A DNA stretch of 64,000 nt from Flavobacterium davisii (GCF_019565505.1 NZ_CP067378.1:1674001-1738000); one strand, 5' to 3'; numbered from the stretch's first letter, positions 27,761 through 37,722 are shown. Translations and numbers: made by a program. Notes: generated from the sequence alone by a model not told the origin.

Positions 27761-28414
27761 TGTTTATTTCTCTACTTGAGGCCCAGCTGCTGGCATCGCA
27801 TTTTTCGGTTCCATTACCAGAGGCTCCTCTTCCTGCTCCTCTGGAGCAAAATTCGTCGTCTTCGAATAGTTGTCCTCTCCTAACTTGTGTTACAATTTCT
27901 ACATGTGTTCCTCCAAAAGCGGCTATATCGCCTATTTGCACGTTTTCTTTTTTACGGGTTTAAGTTTTTCTCCATTCCATATTTGTCTGGCAGATAAGTA
28001 CTTGCCATTAGATAAGATGGTGTAACCTGCCATAAATAAAGATTCCCCTACAAAAAGATTACAGGACCATTTCGCATCTTCTCCGTAAAAAACAACATAA
28101 TATCCTGATTTCCAATTATCATAAGCTCTTTTTAAAGCGTAATAATCGGCGTCGGTTACTTTTCTGTCTTTATCAAATTGAGCTAATAAGAGTAAATATT
28201 TTCTTTGAGTTAGTACAAACCGAGAACTATCCATCCATTTTTTACTGAATCCATTAGGGGTTGATGGAAAATGAAGAGGTTTTCTTTTGGCATTAGCCAA
28301 TTCTCCATTTTTTGTTAAAAAATAGCCTTTGTTTTCGTAAAAATCTTTATAACTGTTCATTATAACAGAGTCATTGGCTATCTTTTCTGCCTCTCTAGCT
28401 ACTTTTTCACTCAT
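27732..28414 (-). CDS. Cysteine-peptidase-like T6SS effector candidate (frameshifted)
   Basis: As sequenced there are two pieces, but one added A in the run near 27952 gives a single 227-residue protein reading LKPVKKENVQIGDIAAFGGTHVEIV. The C-terminal half has the order Cys (WSCNLFVGES), then GD, then His (GGTHVEIV), followed by FCSRGAGRG. That is the arrangement of NlpC/P60 and CHAP amidases that cut peptidoglycan. It has no Sec signal and lies between two hcp genes, so T6SS delivery fits. The family is inferred from the motif pattern, not from a confident match. Confidence 0.55.
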
Positions 28415-28495
28415 ATTTATTAGATGTTTTTAATGAGATTCTAATTTTAGTTTTGCTTGTAACGGGCTGTAGATGTAAACTGCTATTTAAAAAAA

Positions 28496-28784
28496 GGGTG
28501 TCAGAAAGCGATCATTTAATACTGAATTTATTGTTTTCATGAGCTGAAAAATCAAATGATTTATAATTACATAATTTACTTTTCTAATTTTTTATCTCGC
28601 TATTGGTACTTTATGATCTCCTCTTTTTAATCATCGGTGTTTATCTGGTCTTGAATTTGTTTTTCATTCCTGTTCGATGATTTTTCAATTGTTTGTAATA
28701 AACCTATTGTTAATAGGGATTTCATAATGGAATAGAAGAGAGGACTAACAAAGTAAAAAAATGATTATAGTCTTTATGACACCC
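28496..28784. mobile_element. MITE-like element between hcp and the effector gene
   Basis: About 290 bases bounded by inverted GGGTGTCA/TGACACCC ends, extended by A/T runs to nearly 20 matching bases. No gene is inside and no clear target duplication is visible in the A/T flanks. Two facing terminator arms would be another reading, but the length of the insert argues against that. It fills most of the gap 28415-28796. Confidence 0.5.
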
Positions 28785-28796
28785 TTTTTTAATATA

Positions 28797-29183
28797 TTAA
28801 ACCCATTCGTTTTCGTAAGCGCCTGATCCTAATTCAATTTTTCTAGCTGAAATAGTAAAGGTTTCGGTTAATGGGTTTACACCAGTTGAGTCGAAGTTTT
28901 CTCTGAATTTTACAACATAAGCTTCTGAGAATTTTAATTCTTTTAAAACAGCATCGCTATCTCTTTTTAAGAATTTTACACTTCCGTCTTTTCTTTCAAA
29001 AGAGTTGGTCATCCATTCAAAGAACGAAGTGTCTGCTGTTCCTTCAATGGTTAATTCGATTTTGCCTCCTCTGGTAACAGTAGAAGGTCTGCCTGTTGCG
29101 TCTGTTTCTTGAAATAATCCGTAATTTACGTTTAATACGTTGTACTCTTTTCCTGCTACTGATAGTTTAGTTTTAAATGACAT
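28797..29183 (-). CDS. Hcp-like T6SS tube protein (TssD), copy 2
   Basis: 128 residues: MSFKTKLSVAGKEYNVLNVN, GGKIELTIEGTADTSFFEWM, FKLDSD-like KRDSDAVLKELKF and a strand-rich end. This looks like the main structural Hcp of the cluster and the first gene of the effector operon. The long upstream gap and a predicted promoter at 29374-29405 support separate, strong transcription. Confidence 0.9.
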   Translation of the reverse strand: MSFKTKLSVAGKEYNVLNVNYGLFQETDATGRPSTVTRGGKIELTIEGTADTSFFEWMTNSFERKDGSVKFLKRDSDAVLKELKFSEAYVVKFRENFDSTGVNPLTETFTISARKIELGSGAYENEWV

Positions 29184-29800
29184 GTTATAAAAGTTTAAAG
29201 ATTACAAAAGATATTGTATGTCTTAAATAGACATAGGAAATACTACAAAAGATGATTTTGAGAATAAGCGCTAGTTTGTATAAAACTATTGCGAAAAGAT
29301 TATTTTGTGCTTGAAGTATCATTCATATATTTATTTTTAACAATAAAAACCACTTATGGAAACATATATGACTCAAATTTAACAAAATTTATTTAAAAAA
29401 ACAAAATTATTTATATTTAATTTTAGATGTTGATTTGTTTTGTTTGAAGTAAAAATGCAGGATTTTTCATGAATTTACATTGTTTACTAGGTATTAAAAA
29501 AGAGAATGTTTTATTTTTAAAACATTCTTTATTGGTTTTTAGAAAAAATTACAAGTTGTTAGAGCTAATGAAAATTGAGAAAGTATGCTTTTATATTTGG
29601 CAAAAGGACTTGAACTTAATATCTTCTAAAGTCCTTTTTTGTCTTTCATCTCGCGCATGAAATCTAATGCGGAATCTGCGTTAAACTCAAATTAGGTCTT
29701 AGAAATTTTTTAAAAAACATATTTTATTGATTATTAGTGCTATATAAAACAAGAACTAGAATTAGCAAAAATAGCGCAACGATTTTCACACAAATCTAAA
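29184..29800. other. Intergenic region without genes, with hairpins
   Basis: No coding signal. Two terminator-like hairpins are seen: GAATGTTTTA-TTTT-TAAAACATTC (29504-29527) and an AAAGGACTT/AAGTCCTTT pair followed by T6 (about 29603-29640). Near 29660-29695 there is a solo arm (ATCTAATGCGGAATCTG) related to the inverted ends of the repeats at 48363-48571 and 58010-58214. Confidence 0.5.
29374..29405 (-). promoter_or_regulatory. Predicted promoter of the T6SS hcp operon
   Basis: On the minus strand TTTG (29402-29405), a 20-base spacer and TAAATTTG (29374-29381) match the Bacteroidota consensus. It implies a leader of about 190 bases before hcp. Confidence 0.35.
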
Positions 29801-30572
29801 GTGGAGAGGTAATAGGCAAGAGCCAATAGGCAATAGGCAATAGGCAATAGACAATAGTGAAGAGTGAAGAGTGAAGAGTGACAAACAGAATGGTGATTTA
29901 TTTACTATAAAAAATTATTCGGCGCTCTTGTCATCCTATGTTTGTATAGGTAAGTTCTTTGAATATTTATAAATTTATTTCAACAGAAGAAAGAGAAAGA
30001 TAAAAGCTAAATTTTGTCATGGGTCAAAAGACTGTTCGCGATGCTAGTTCCTTTCTCTCTCTGCTTTTGAACTTGGACAGTTCATCCCGACCCAAGGAGG
30101 GATCACATAAAGTAAACAACATAACACGCTCAAAAGAGGCAAGAGTGGAGAGCCAAAAGCCAATAGGTAATAGGCAAGAGCCAATAGTGAAGAGTGAAGA
30201 GTGACAAACAGAATGGTGATTTATTTACTATAAAAAATTGTTCGGCGCTCTTGTCATTCTATGTTTGTATAGGTAAGTTCTTTGAATATTTATAAATTTA
30301 TTTCAACAGAAGAAAGAGAAAGATAAAAGCTAAATTTTGTCATGGGTCAAAAGACTGTTCGCGATGCTAGTTCCTTTCTCTCTCTGCTTTTGAACTTGGA
30401 CAGTTCATCCCGACCCAAGGAGGTATCACATAAAGTAAACAACATAACACGCTCAAAAGAGGCAAGAGTGGAGAGGCAAAAGGCAATAGGCAAGAGCCAA
30501 TAGGCAATAGTGAAGAGTGACAAACAGAATGGTGATTTATTTACTATAAAAAATTGTTCGGCGCTCTTGTCA
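29801..30572. repeat. Tandem repeat of about 320 bp with 7-8 bp microrepeats
   Basis: Two full copies and a partial third, with periods of about 323 and 316 bases measured at GACAAACAGAATGG (29880, 30203, 30519). Each copy begins with variable runs of AATAGGC and GTGAAGA microrepeats. It continues with a constant part that includes GGGTCAAAAGACTG and a later CCGACCCAAGGAGG, able to pair at GGGTC/GACCC. No believable gene is present. Copy number and microrepeat length probably vary between strains. Confidence 0.75.
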
Positions 30573-30603
30573 TTTATAAAATAGGATCGAAATCACATAC
30601 GCT

Positions 30604-30799
30604 AAATAACGTGAGTTCTATATAAAAAACATTGATTTTTAGTATATTCCATAGAATCTTTGTGCTTCCGTTAGTGCTTTCTTTGTGTTTTTCGTCGTAT
30701 AGCTATTACACAAAGAATTGCACAAAGTTCCTCAAATAAATACGAAATAACTGTTTATTAGCATGTTAAAAGTTTTATTAAGTCGAACTCACGTTATTT
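30604..30799. mobile_element. 196 bp MITE-like element at the end of the S41 protease gene
   Basis: Perfect 15-base inverted ends, AAATAACGTGAGTTC and its complement, enclose 166 bases without a gene. The right end overlaps the protease gene, and its AAATAA provides the last codon and the stop. The protease reading frame was therefore probably re-terminated by this insertion. Confidence 0.6.
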
Positions 30800-32431
30800 T
30801 ACTAAAATTTTTTTATACTCTGCTGTATTGTTCAACAGATCCGTTGCTGTTTTTATAATACTATTGTTTTTTGCGTAATATTGATAAAGTCCTTCTTTGT
30901 ATTGATATCGTTTAATAAGCTCGTCTTTTAATAAATTTATAATTTCAACTTTATTTTTATCTAACGCTACCTCATCTGCTTTTTGCAAAGCTTGTTGTAA
31001 AGCTTCGTATTCTGATTTAATTTGCACATCCATTTTTTTCTTTTTAGCTTGTTCTAATACGGCTTTGAGTGCTCGATCTGTGTTTGTATCAAAAGAAAAT
31101 TTTTGTGTTTTTAAGTAATTTTTAAAATGGATAAAATCAGTATCTCCTAAATTAGGAATTGTATTGCCTAAATTGGGGTTTTTATAATAATATTGATTGG
31201 CATAACTAAATATAGCATCTGCTCTTAGCAAGGCATCGGCTATAGTACTTGTTTTACTTTCTTCTAATTCAATATCAGGCAGGATGCCACCACCGTCATA
31301 TACTGTTCTGCCTTTTCGTGTTTTAAAAGCATTATAATTTTTTGCATCTGTCCGTATGGCTTTACCATTCGCGTCTTTTTTTGAATAGTCTAGCGCTTGT
31401 ATACAACGCCCTGATGGTGTATAGTACCTAGAAATAGTTACCTTTAATTGTGTTCCGTACGTTAGATCAATAGGGCGCTGTACCAATCCTTTACCAAAAC
31501 TTCTAGAACCTATTATAACGGCTCTATCTAAATCTTGAAGTGCACCCGAAACGATTTCACTAGCGGAGGCACTTTTGCCATCAACAATTATAGCCAGCGG
31601 AATTTCGAGATCTACAGGTTGTTTAGATGTTCTATACACGTTATTGTGTTTTTCTACTTTGGATTTTGTCGTTACAATTATTTCACCGGCAGGGACAAAT
31701 AAATTACATATATTAACCGCTTCGTGTAAAAGACCTCCCGGATTCCCTCTAAGATCTAATATAATTTGGGTTGCTCCTTGATCTTTTAAGTTTTCTAATG
31801 CTTCACGTGTTTCGCTGGAAGCTTTTGCATTAAATTGTGACAGTACTATATAACCTGTTTTGGAGTCAGCCATACCATAGTAAGGAACTGCTTTTACATC
31901 TATTTCATCTAAAATTAATGAAGTTGTTTTTAATTCGTCATTTCTTTTATAATGTATCGAAATTTTAGTATTCTTACTCCCCTTAAGAAGTTGGGATACA
32001 TCTTCTTTAAAATCAGCTAAAAGGACATCATTAATTTTGATAATTTCATCGCCTGCCTTTAAACCTGCTTTATCAGCAGGATATCCTTTATAAGGTTCGC
32101 GTATATATGTTTTACCTTCTTTTCGAGTTATCATAGCTCCTATGCCTGTATATTCGCCTGTATTGTTTATTTTGAAACGAACTACATCTGCTTCATTAAA
32201 ATAGACTGTATAAGGATCTAATTCGGCTAACATGCTCTTTATAGATCTATCCATTAATTCGGCTGGATTGGTTTGGTCAACATAGTTCATGTTAACCGTT
32301 TTAAATAAAGTTGTAAAGATTTCAATTTGCTTAGCTATTTCAAAAAAATCTTCTTTAAAACTGGCTCCTAGAAATAAAAAACCTCCTGCAATTGCAGGTA
32401 TAATATATCTTTTTTTTATAAATAGATTCAT
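30794..32431 (-). CDS. S41-family C-terminal processing protease
   Basis: 545 residues. An N-terminal hydrophobic signal or anchor (IIPAIAGGFLFLGAS) is followed by an N-terminal helical region, a PDZ domain (about 90-165, GIGAMITRKEG to AGDEIIKIND) and the S41 protease domain with catalytic Ser in DGKSASASEIV and Lys in GSRSFGKGLVQ. Such CtpA-like periplasmic enzymes trim exported or lipid-anchored proteins at their C-termini. A lysine-rich helical tail follows. The stop codon lies within a MITE arm. Confidence 0.92.
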   Translation of the reverse strand: MNLFIKKRYIIPAIAGGFLFLGASFKEDFFEIAKQIEIFTTLFKTVNMNYVDQTNPAELMDRSIKSMLAELDPYTVYFNEADVVRFKINNTGEYTGIGAMITRKEGKTYIREPYKGYPADKAGLKAGDEIIKINDVLLADFKEDVSQLLKGSKNTKISIHYKRNDELKTTSLILDEIDVKAVPYYGMADSKTGYIVLSQFNAKASSETREALENLKDQGATQIILDLRGNPGGLLHEAVNICNLFVPAGEIIVTTKSKVEKHNNVYRTSKQPVDLEIPLAIIVDGKSASASEIVSGALQDLDRAVIIGSRSFGKGLVQRPIDLTYGTQLKVTISRYYTPSGRCIQALDYSKKDANGKAIRTDAKNYNAFKTRKGRTVYDGGGILPDIELEESKTSTIADALLRADAIFSYANQYYYKNPNLGNTIPNLGDTDFIHFKNYLKTQKFSFDTNTDRALKAVLEQAKKKKMDVQIKSEYEALQQALQKADEVALDKNKVEIINLLKDELIKRYQYKEGLYQYYAKNNSIIKTATDLLNNTAEYKKILVK

Positions 32432-32546
32432 AGTATACTGTTTACTAAAATACTTTATAAGGGATGAAAAAATTATAGCTTTTTTATAAAACTATAAAAT
32501 AAACTCTGTAATATAATATTTTTAATTTAAATTTTAAGATTCTGAA

Positions 32547-33296
32547 TTAGTATTCTAAATTTCCTATATGACGCATTACTCGGATGGTTTTATTTTTCCT
32601 TTTTTCAACATAGTTAGAAGATCCAACGGCTTTGTATTTTCTTGGACTAGGAAGTATAGCGGCTATTGAAGCGGCTTCGTATTTGGTAAGACTTTTAGAG
32701 CTTTTATGGAACCAATATTGACAAGCGGCTTCTGCACCATAAATGCCATTACCCATTTCGATACTATTTAAATAAACTTCCATAATTCGTTTTTTACCCC
32801 AAATTAATTCAATTAGAACGGTGTAATAAGCCTCTAATGCTTTACGTAAATAACTACGCCCTTGCCATAAGAAAACATTTTTAGCTGTTTGCTGTGAAAT
32901 GGTACTTCCTCCTTTTAATTTTTTTCCTTTTAGGTTTCCTTTGAATGCTTTATTCATAGCAGAAAAATCAAATCCATTATGTTGAAGAAAAAGACCGTCT
33001 TCACTAGATATTACGGCTTTTTGTAAATTAAGGGATAGATCATCAATGGGTACCCAATCATGTGAAAAGATAACGTCTTTACCAGCTGCTTTATTTTCTA
33101 TGGCTCGTATGATCATTAAAGGGGTAAAAGGAACGGGAACATATTTAAATAAAAAGACAAATGCTATTGAAACTATATTAAAATACAGGAAACATTTCCA
33201 TAAAAATAATTTCACCTTCGTCATGAAATGAGATGATTGGTTTTTAGACTTTGTTTTGGTATTTGTTTTGGTATTCGTATTTTTTTTTGTTGTCAT
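32547..33296 (-). CDS. mtgA: Monofunctional biosynthetic peptidoglycan transglycosylase
   Basis: 249 residues. A lysine/asparagine/threonine-rich cytoplasmic tail and one membrane helix (about 30-55) precede a GT51 domain with the catalytic Glu in SSEDGLFLQHNGFD, then KGGSTISQQTAKNVFLW and RIMEVYLNSIEMGNGIYG. It polymerises lipid II glycan strands at the inner membrane. It follows the FAD oxidoreductase gene with no gap, so the two are probably co-transcribed. Confidence 0.92.
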   Translation of the reverse strand: MTTKKNTNTKTNTKTKSKNQSSHFMTKVKLFLWKCFLYFNIVSIAFVFLFKYVPVPFTPLMIIRAIENKAAGKDVIFSHDWVPIDDLSLNLQKAVISSEDGLFLQHNGFDFSAMNKAFKGNLKGKKLKGGSTISQQTAKNVFLWQGRSYLRKALEAYYTVLIELIWGKKRIMEVYLNSIEMGNGIYGAEAACQYWFHKSSKSLTKYEAASIAAILPSPRKYKAVGSSNYVEKRKNKTIRVMRHIGNLEY

Positions 33297-34409
33297 TTAT
33301 ATTAAATCTGCTAATTCTTGTCCTATTAAACTTCCTATTGCAACTCCCATGCCTCCCATTCGTACACCACAACAAACATTTGTTGAAAGAAATTGTACGA
33401 TTGGTTTTTTATGAGTACCTACTCCCATAATACCACTCCAACGATGCGCAATAGCCACTTTTGTTTGCGGCAAAATTACAGTTTTTAATAATTCTTCCAA
33501 TTTGTTTTGTATTAAACCTGTTGGGTTTAATGAAGTGGTTGTTTCACCTTCAAAATCTAAATTTCGTCCGCCTCCTAATAAAATCCGATTGTCTATATTT
33601 CTAAAATAATAATATCCTTTATCTAAATGAAAAGTACCTTGAATTGCTAAATTGTATATAGGTTCTGTTATCAGTACTTGTGCTCTAGCTGGTTTTACCT
33701 CATCCTTTGTTAGGTGTCCTGCAAATCCATTGGTAGCAAAGAGTAGTTTTTTGGTTTTGAATGTATAATCAGACAAAATTACTTCTACTGCATTTCCTAG
33801 CTCTATATAATTTTTAACCATTTGATTATTTAAGATCAAGATATTGTTTGTGTGCGCTTTTTTTAGTAATGCTTGCATCATATTGCCTGTATCAATTTGG
33901 GCTTCAAATGGATTAAAAACAGTATATTCTTTTATATTTTTAAAATCAAAATGATCTGTTTGTTTTTTAAAAACAGTTGTTTTAAATAAGGGATGAAGAA
34001 GATCATTTATAAAAGGGAGCTTATCTAAACATTCTTGATAACTAGTATCCTCTTCTGATAAAAATAATTCATAGCCTCCATAGGGTTTTAGATTAATAGT
34101 TGCATCTCCGAGGTTTTTACGTAATAATTGCAATCCATTCCAACGTTTTTGAACTAATTGTATTACTTCTTCTTCTGTATGATTTTTTAGATCATCTAAA
34201 ATTTCTGATAGTGAACCAAAGCAAGCAAATCCTGCATTTTTTGTGCTGGCACCTTCTGGCAACATTCCTTTTTCTACTATAAGAATTTTACTTTTAGGAA
34301 ATCGTTCACGTAAGCGTAGAGCTGTGTGTAAGCCTACTATACCACTTCCTACTATGGTAAAATCAATTGCTGTAAACCAATTTTTTATTTCCCAATAACT
34401 TAAATACAT
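33297..34409 (-). CDS. FAD-dependent oxidoreductase (DAO family)
   Basis: 370 residues. The dinucleotide-binding motif VGSGIVGLHTALRL lies near the N-terminus. A DAO-type fold follows with ASTKNAGFACFGSL and, at the end, GGMGVAIGSLIGQELADL. Members oxidise amines or D-amino acids; the substrate here cannot be read from the sequence. The start overlaps the end of the histidine kinase gene by ten bases, which suggests translational coupling. Confidence 0.82.
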   Translation of the reverse strand: MYLSYWEIKNWFTAIDFTIVGSGIVGLHTALRLRERFPKSKILIVEKGMLPEGASTKNAGFACFGSLSEILDDLKNHTEEEVIQLVQKRWNGLQLLRKNLGDATINLKPYGGYELFLSEEDTSYQECLDKLPFINDLLHPLFKTTVFKKQTDHFDFKNIKEYTVFNPFEAQIDTGNMMQALLKKAHTNNILILNNQMVKNYIELGNAVEVILSDYTFKTKKLLFATNGFAGHLTKDEVKPARAQVLITEPIYNLAIQGTFHLDKGYYYFRNIDNRILLGGGRNLDFEGETTTSLNPTGLIQNKLEELLKTVILPQTKVAIAHRWSGIMGVGTHKKPIVQFLSTNVCCGVRMGGMGVAIGSLIGQELADLI

Positions 34410-35550
34410 TTTTTATAACTAATTTGAAAGGTCGTTCCTTTATTAATTTCAGAATGCAAAACTCTTATTTTACCTTTATGATATTCTTCTACTATTCGTT
34501 TGGTTAAGGATAATCCAAGCCCCCACCCTCTTTTTTTAGTGGTAAAACCGGGTTCGAATATTTTTTTGAATTGACTTCGCGGAATCCCTTTACCTGTATC
34601 TGCTATTTTAATTTTGATATACTCCTCTTGTTCTTCAATGATAATATCTATATCTCCTCTGCCGCGCATGGCATCTATAGCATTCTTTACTAAATTTTCT
34701 ATAGTCCAACTGTGTAACGTAGGGTTTATTTTAGCAAATGATACGGTTTCTGTTGAAAAAAACTGAAATTTTACTTGTCCTTCAAATCGAGACGCTAAGT
34801 AGTCGTATACTAATTTGGTTTCTTCTACAATATTTCTATTTTCTAATTTTGGTTCGGAGCCTATTTTGGAAAAACGTTCTGTTATATTTTGAAGTCTAAG
34901 AAGGTCTTTTTCAATTTCAGAAACGATATTTTCATCTATTTGATCGGCTTTCATAATTTCTATCCACCCCATTAAAGATGAAAGAGGGGTCCCTATTTGA
35001 TGCGCTGTTTCTTTAGCCATACCGGCCCAGAGTTTGTTTTGCGTTGAAATCTTATTCGTTCGGTAATAATTATAAACTAAAGCACCAAATAACAAAATAA
35101 TCGTAATGAGTGCCATAGGGTAATATTTTAGTTGGCTCAATAAAGCGGAATCCATATAATACAAATAACGACGTTTTCCTTTGTCATATTCAATATTAAT
35201 TTTATTGTTAGCTTGTTTGAATTGTAAAATAAGATTTTTCTTTTTTTAGGATTCTTTAACAAGGATTCATCAAAATTTGTAAAGCTCAATATACTATCTT
35301 TTCCGTCTAATAATATGGTCGGAATCGTTTCATTATTAGTTAGTATTTGTAAAGGTAAGTCTACCTCTGTTTCATCTGTTGCATTTTGTAAGGTTTTTTG
35401 AGCGGTTGCCCAAAGTTCCATTTTATGGCGTTCTTCTTTTCTAAAAATCTGCATTAAAGTATAAGTATTCCATAAAATGAGACTTATAATTAGAAAGGAA
35501 AAACCTACTAACAGCCAACGAATAGAATTGCTTTTATTGGTAAAATTCAT
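34400..35550 (-). CDS. Sensor histidine kinase (frameshifted)
   Basis: Two pieces (35137-35550 and 34400-35164) join into about 383 residues if one A is added to the run near 35243-35249; the join then reads NLILQFKQANNKINIEYDKG. There are two membrane helices (WLLVGFSFLIISLILWNTY and MALITIILLFGALVYNYY) around a short periplasmic sensor. The HisKA motif ETAHQIGTPLSSLMGW carries the phosphorylated His, followed by N (ENLVKNAIDAM), G1 (DTGKGIP) and G2 (GWGLGLSL) boxes. No response regulator lies beside it. Confidence 0.82.
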
Positions 35551-35645
35551 ATTTATAGTTAAGAGCCTAAATATAATAAAAGTCTATTTCCTTTACTTTA
35601 TTTTATAGCTTCTTTTCTTATTTTTGTTTAAAAACCAATTTATAA

Positions 35646-36518
35646 ATGAAAAGTTTCATTCCTGCTGAATTATCTACACCACAAGTTCAGTCCTATTTAC
35701 AAGGTGCTATTGCACCAAGACCTATTGCCTTTGCTAGTACGATAGATGCAAAAGGAAGGCCTAATTTATCACCTTTCAGTTTTTTTAATGTTTTTAGTGC
35801 CAATCCGCCTATTTTAGTTTTTTCTCCAGCCAGAAGAGTCAGAGGAAATACGACCAAACATACTTTAGAAAACGCATTAGAAATGAAAGAGGTTGTAATA
35901 AATGTCGTGAATTACGATATTGTGCAACAAATGTCACTTGCTAGTACTGAATATGCAGAAGGCGTAAATGAATTTGAAAAAGCAGGTCTTACTGCCCTAC
36001 CCTCTGACCTTGTCAAACCATTTCGGGTTGCAGAATCTCCTGTACAATTTGAGTGCAAAGTTAACGAGGTAATTGCATTAGGAAAAGAAGGAGGCGCAGG
36101 TAATCTTATCATTTGTGAAGTTGTTAAGATTCATATAGAGGAAGCTATTTTAGATGAAAATGGTATAATTGATCAACACAAAATTGATTTAGTAGCTCGT
36201 TTGGGTGGAAATTGGTATTCGCGTTCTAATAGAGGTCTTTTTGAAGTACCAAAACCTTTGATCACTTTAGGCATTGGAGTAGATGCTATTCCTAGTTATA
36301 TAAAAGAGGATGCTTTCTTTACTGGAAATGATTTAGGTATGCTAGGAAATATAGAAGCATTGCCAAAAGAAGAAGAAATCATTATCTTTGCACAGCAAAA
36401 TAGTTCATTACAAGAAGCTTTAATTACTAAAGACACTTTAAAAATCAAACAGTTAGCAAAAGAATATTTAAAAAATCAAGACATACTTTCTGCATGGAAA
36501 GTCTTGTTAGCAAAATAA
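35646..36518 (+). CDS. Flavin reductase family protein
   Basis: 290 residues with a flavin-reductase-like FMN-binding split-barrel domain: AIAPRPIAFASTIDAKGRPNL near the start, SPFSFFNVFSANPPILVFSP next, and NVVNYDIVQQM. Such proteins bind FMN and reduce it with NAD(P)H or act in small-molecule metabolism. A helical extension (about 215-290) goes beyond the usual domain. It lies 15 bases before the DUF3127 gene. Confidence 0.85.
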   Translation: MKSFIPAELSTPQVQSYLQGAIAPRPIAFASTIDAKGRPNLSPFSFFNVFSANPPILVFSPARRVRGNTTKHTLENALEMKEVVINVVNYDIVQQMSLASTEYAEGVNEFEKAGLTALPSDLVKPFRVAESPVQFECKVNEVIALGKEGGAGNLIICEVVKIHIEEAILDENGIIDQHKIDLVARLGGNWYSRSNRGLFEVPKPLITLGIGVDAIPSYIKEDAFFTGNDLGMLGNIEALPKEEEIIIFAQQNSSLQEALITKDTLKIKQLAKEYLKNQDILSAWKVLLAK

Positions 36519-36533
36519 TTAATACACGTTATC

Positions 36534-36923
36534 ATGGAAGTTACAGGAAGAATTAAAATGATTAACCCAACACAAGAGGTTAGTGCATCTTTTAAGAAGA
36601 GAGAGTTAGTAGTTACAACGGAGGAGCAATATCCACAACACATCATGATTGAGTTTACTCAAGCAAAAGTAGATGATTTAAATAACTTTCAAGTGGGAGA
36701 ACAAGTAAAAGTATCCATTAACTTACGTGGTCGTGAGTGGATTAACCCACAAGGAGAAGCTAAATATTTTAATACCATTCAAGGCTGGAGAATTGAAAGA
36801 GTACAACCTATGCAAACAGCTCAACCAGCCATGTCTCAACAAATGCCTCCAATGCCTGCTGCACAAGCTTTTGAGCCAGCACCCAGTTTTAATGAAGAAG
36901 AACATGATGACTTACCTTTCTAA
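36534..36923 (+). CDS. DUF3127 domain protein
   Basis: 129 residues. An OB-like barrel (about 1-85, MEVTGRIKMINPTQEVSASFKK split around FKKRELVVTTEE, then VKVSINLRGREWINPQGEAKYFNTIQGW) is followed by a flexible Gln/Met/Pro-rich linker and an acidic tail ending EEHDDLPF. That tail resembles the protein-interaction tip of single-stranded DNA-binding proteins. DUF3127 is common in Bacteroidota; its function is not established. Confidence 0.88.
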   Translation: MEVTGRIKMINPTQEVSASFKKRELVVTTEEQYPQHIMIEFTQAKVDDLNNFQVGEQVKVSINLRGREWINPQGEAKYFNTIQGWRIERVQPMQTAQPAMSQQMPPMPAAQAFEPAPSFNEEEHDDLPF

Positions 36924-36960
36924 TTTCAGAATGTAATTTTTAGAACTCAGATATAAGAAT

Positions 36961-37019
36961 GTCATTCGGAACGAAGTGAAAAATCTTTATTGATATTCCT
37001 CGTTTTGAATGACTTTTTT
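36961..37019. terminator. Hairpin repeat acting as terminator
   Basis: GTCATTC and GAATGAC arms flank a GGAACGAAGTG-type middle and are followed by seven T. It can end the flavin reductase/DUF3127 transcript, and looks like a member of a dispersed palindromic repeat family. Confidence 0.55.
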
Positions 37020-37039
37020 TATTGACATAAATATTAAAT

Positions 37040-37684
37040 TTGAATATGTATTTTATAACCAAAGAATTATATTTTCCTCCCGTTGAACAAACTTCAAAAG
37101 AAGGCGTATTAGCCGTGGGAGGCGATTTGTCACCAGAAAGATTATTATTGGCTTATAAAAATGGTATTTTTCCTTGGTTTGATGATAACGATCCTATTTT
37201 GTGGTGGTGCCCTCCCTTACGCATGGTTTTGTTTCCAGATGCGTTTAAGCCTTCTAAAAGTATGCGAAACATAATGAATAAAGGTATCTTTAAGGTGACT
37301 TTTAATCAATCTTTTCGAGAGGTAATGATCAATTGCCAACAAATTTATCGTCCGAGTCAGTATGGTACTTGGATTACAGATGAAATGATAGATTCCTATA
37401 CGCATTTACACGAAATAGGAAAAGCAATGTCAGTAGAGGTTTGGTTGGATGAGCAGTTAGTGGGAGGATTGTATGGTGTTGATATGGATACTGTTTTTTG
37501 TGGAGAAAGCATGTTTTCACATGTAAGTAATGCGTCTAAAATAGCTTTTATTGCATTAGTTGCTCATTTGAAGAAAAATAAATATAAACTATTGGATTGC
37601 CAAATCTATAATGATCATTTGGCATCATTGGGGTGTCAGGAAATACCAAGAGAGGCTTTTATTGAAATCTTGAAAAGCAAGTGA
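37040..37684 (+). CDS. aat: Leucyl/phenylalanyl-tRNA-protein transferase
   Basis: 214 residues. Aat-family signatures are clear: FPPVEQTSKEGVLAVGGDLS, AYKNGIFPWFDDNDPILWW, DEQLVGGLYGVDMDTVFCGE and the end LLDCQIYNDHLASLG. The enzyme adds Leu or Phe to N-terminal Lys or Arg of proteins, marking them for ClpS/ClpAP degradation. The length is close to the usual 200-240. Confidence 0.95.
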   Translation: MNMYFITKELYFPPVEQTSKEGVLAVGGDLSPERLLLAYKNGIFPWFDDNDPILWWCPPLRMVLFPDAFKPSKSMRNIMNKGIFKVTFNQSFREVMINCQQIYRPSQYGTWITDEMIDSYTHLHEIGKAMSVEVWLDEQLVGGLYGVDMDTVFCGESMFSHVSNASKIAFIALVAHLKKNKYKLLDCQIYNDHLASLGCQEIPREAFIEILKSK

Positions 37685-37722
37685 AAAGAGGTTATCCAAA
37701 AGGGTTTAGGACAACCTCTTTT
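37684..37722. terminator. Bidirectional terminator between aat and the AIM24 genes
   Basis: AAAAGAGGTTATCC and GGACAACCTCTTTT form a near-perfect stem with A and T flanks between two convergent genes. Confidence 0.7.

Noticed and set aside
29801..30572. CRISPR array
   Set aside because: The repeats are about 320 bp long with microrepeats inside. There are no 25-40 bp direct repeats with unique spacers and no cas genes.
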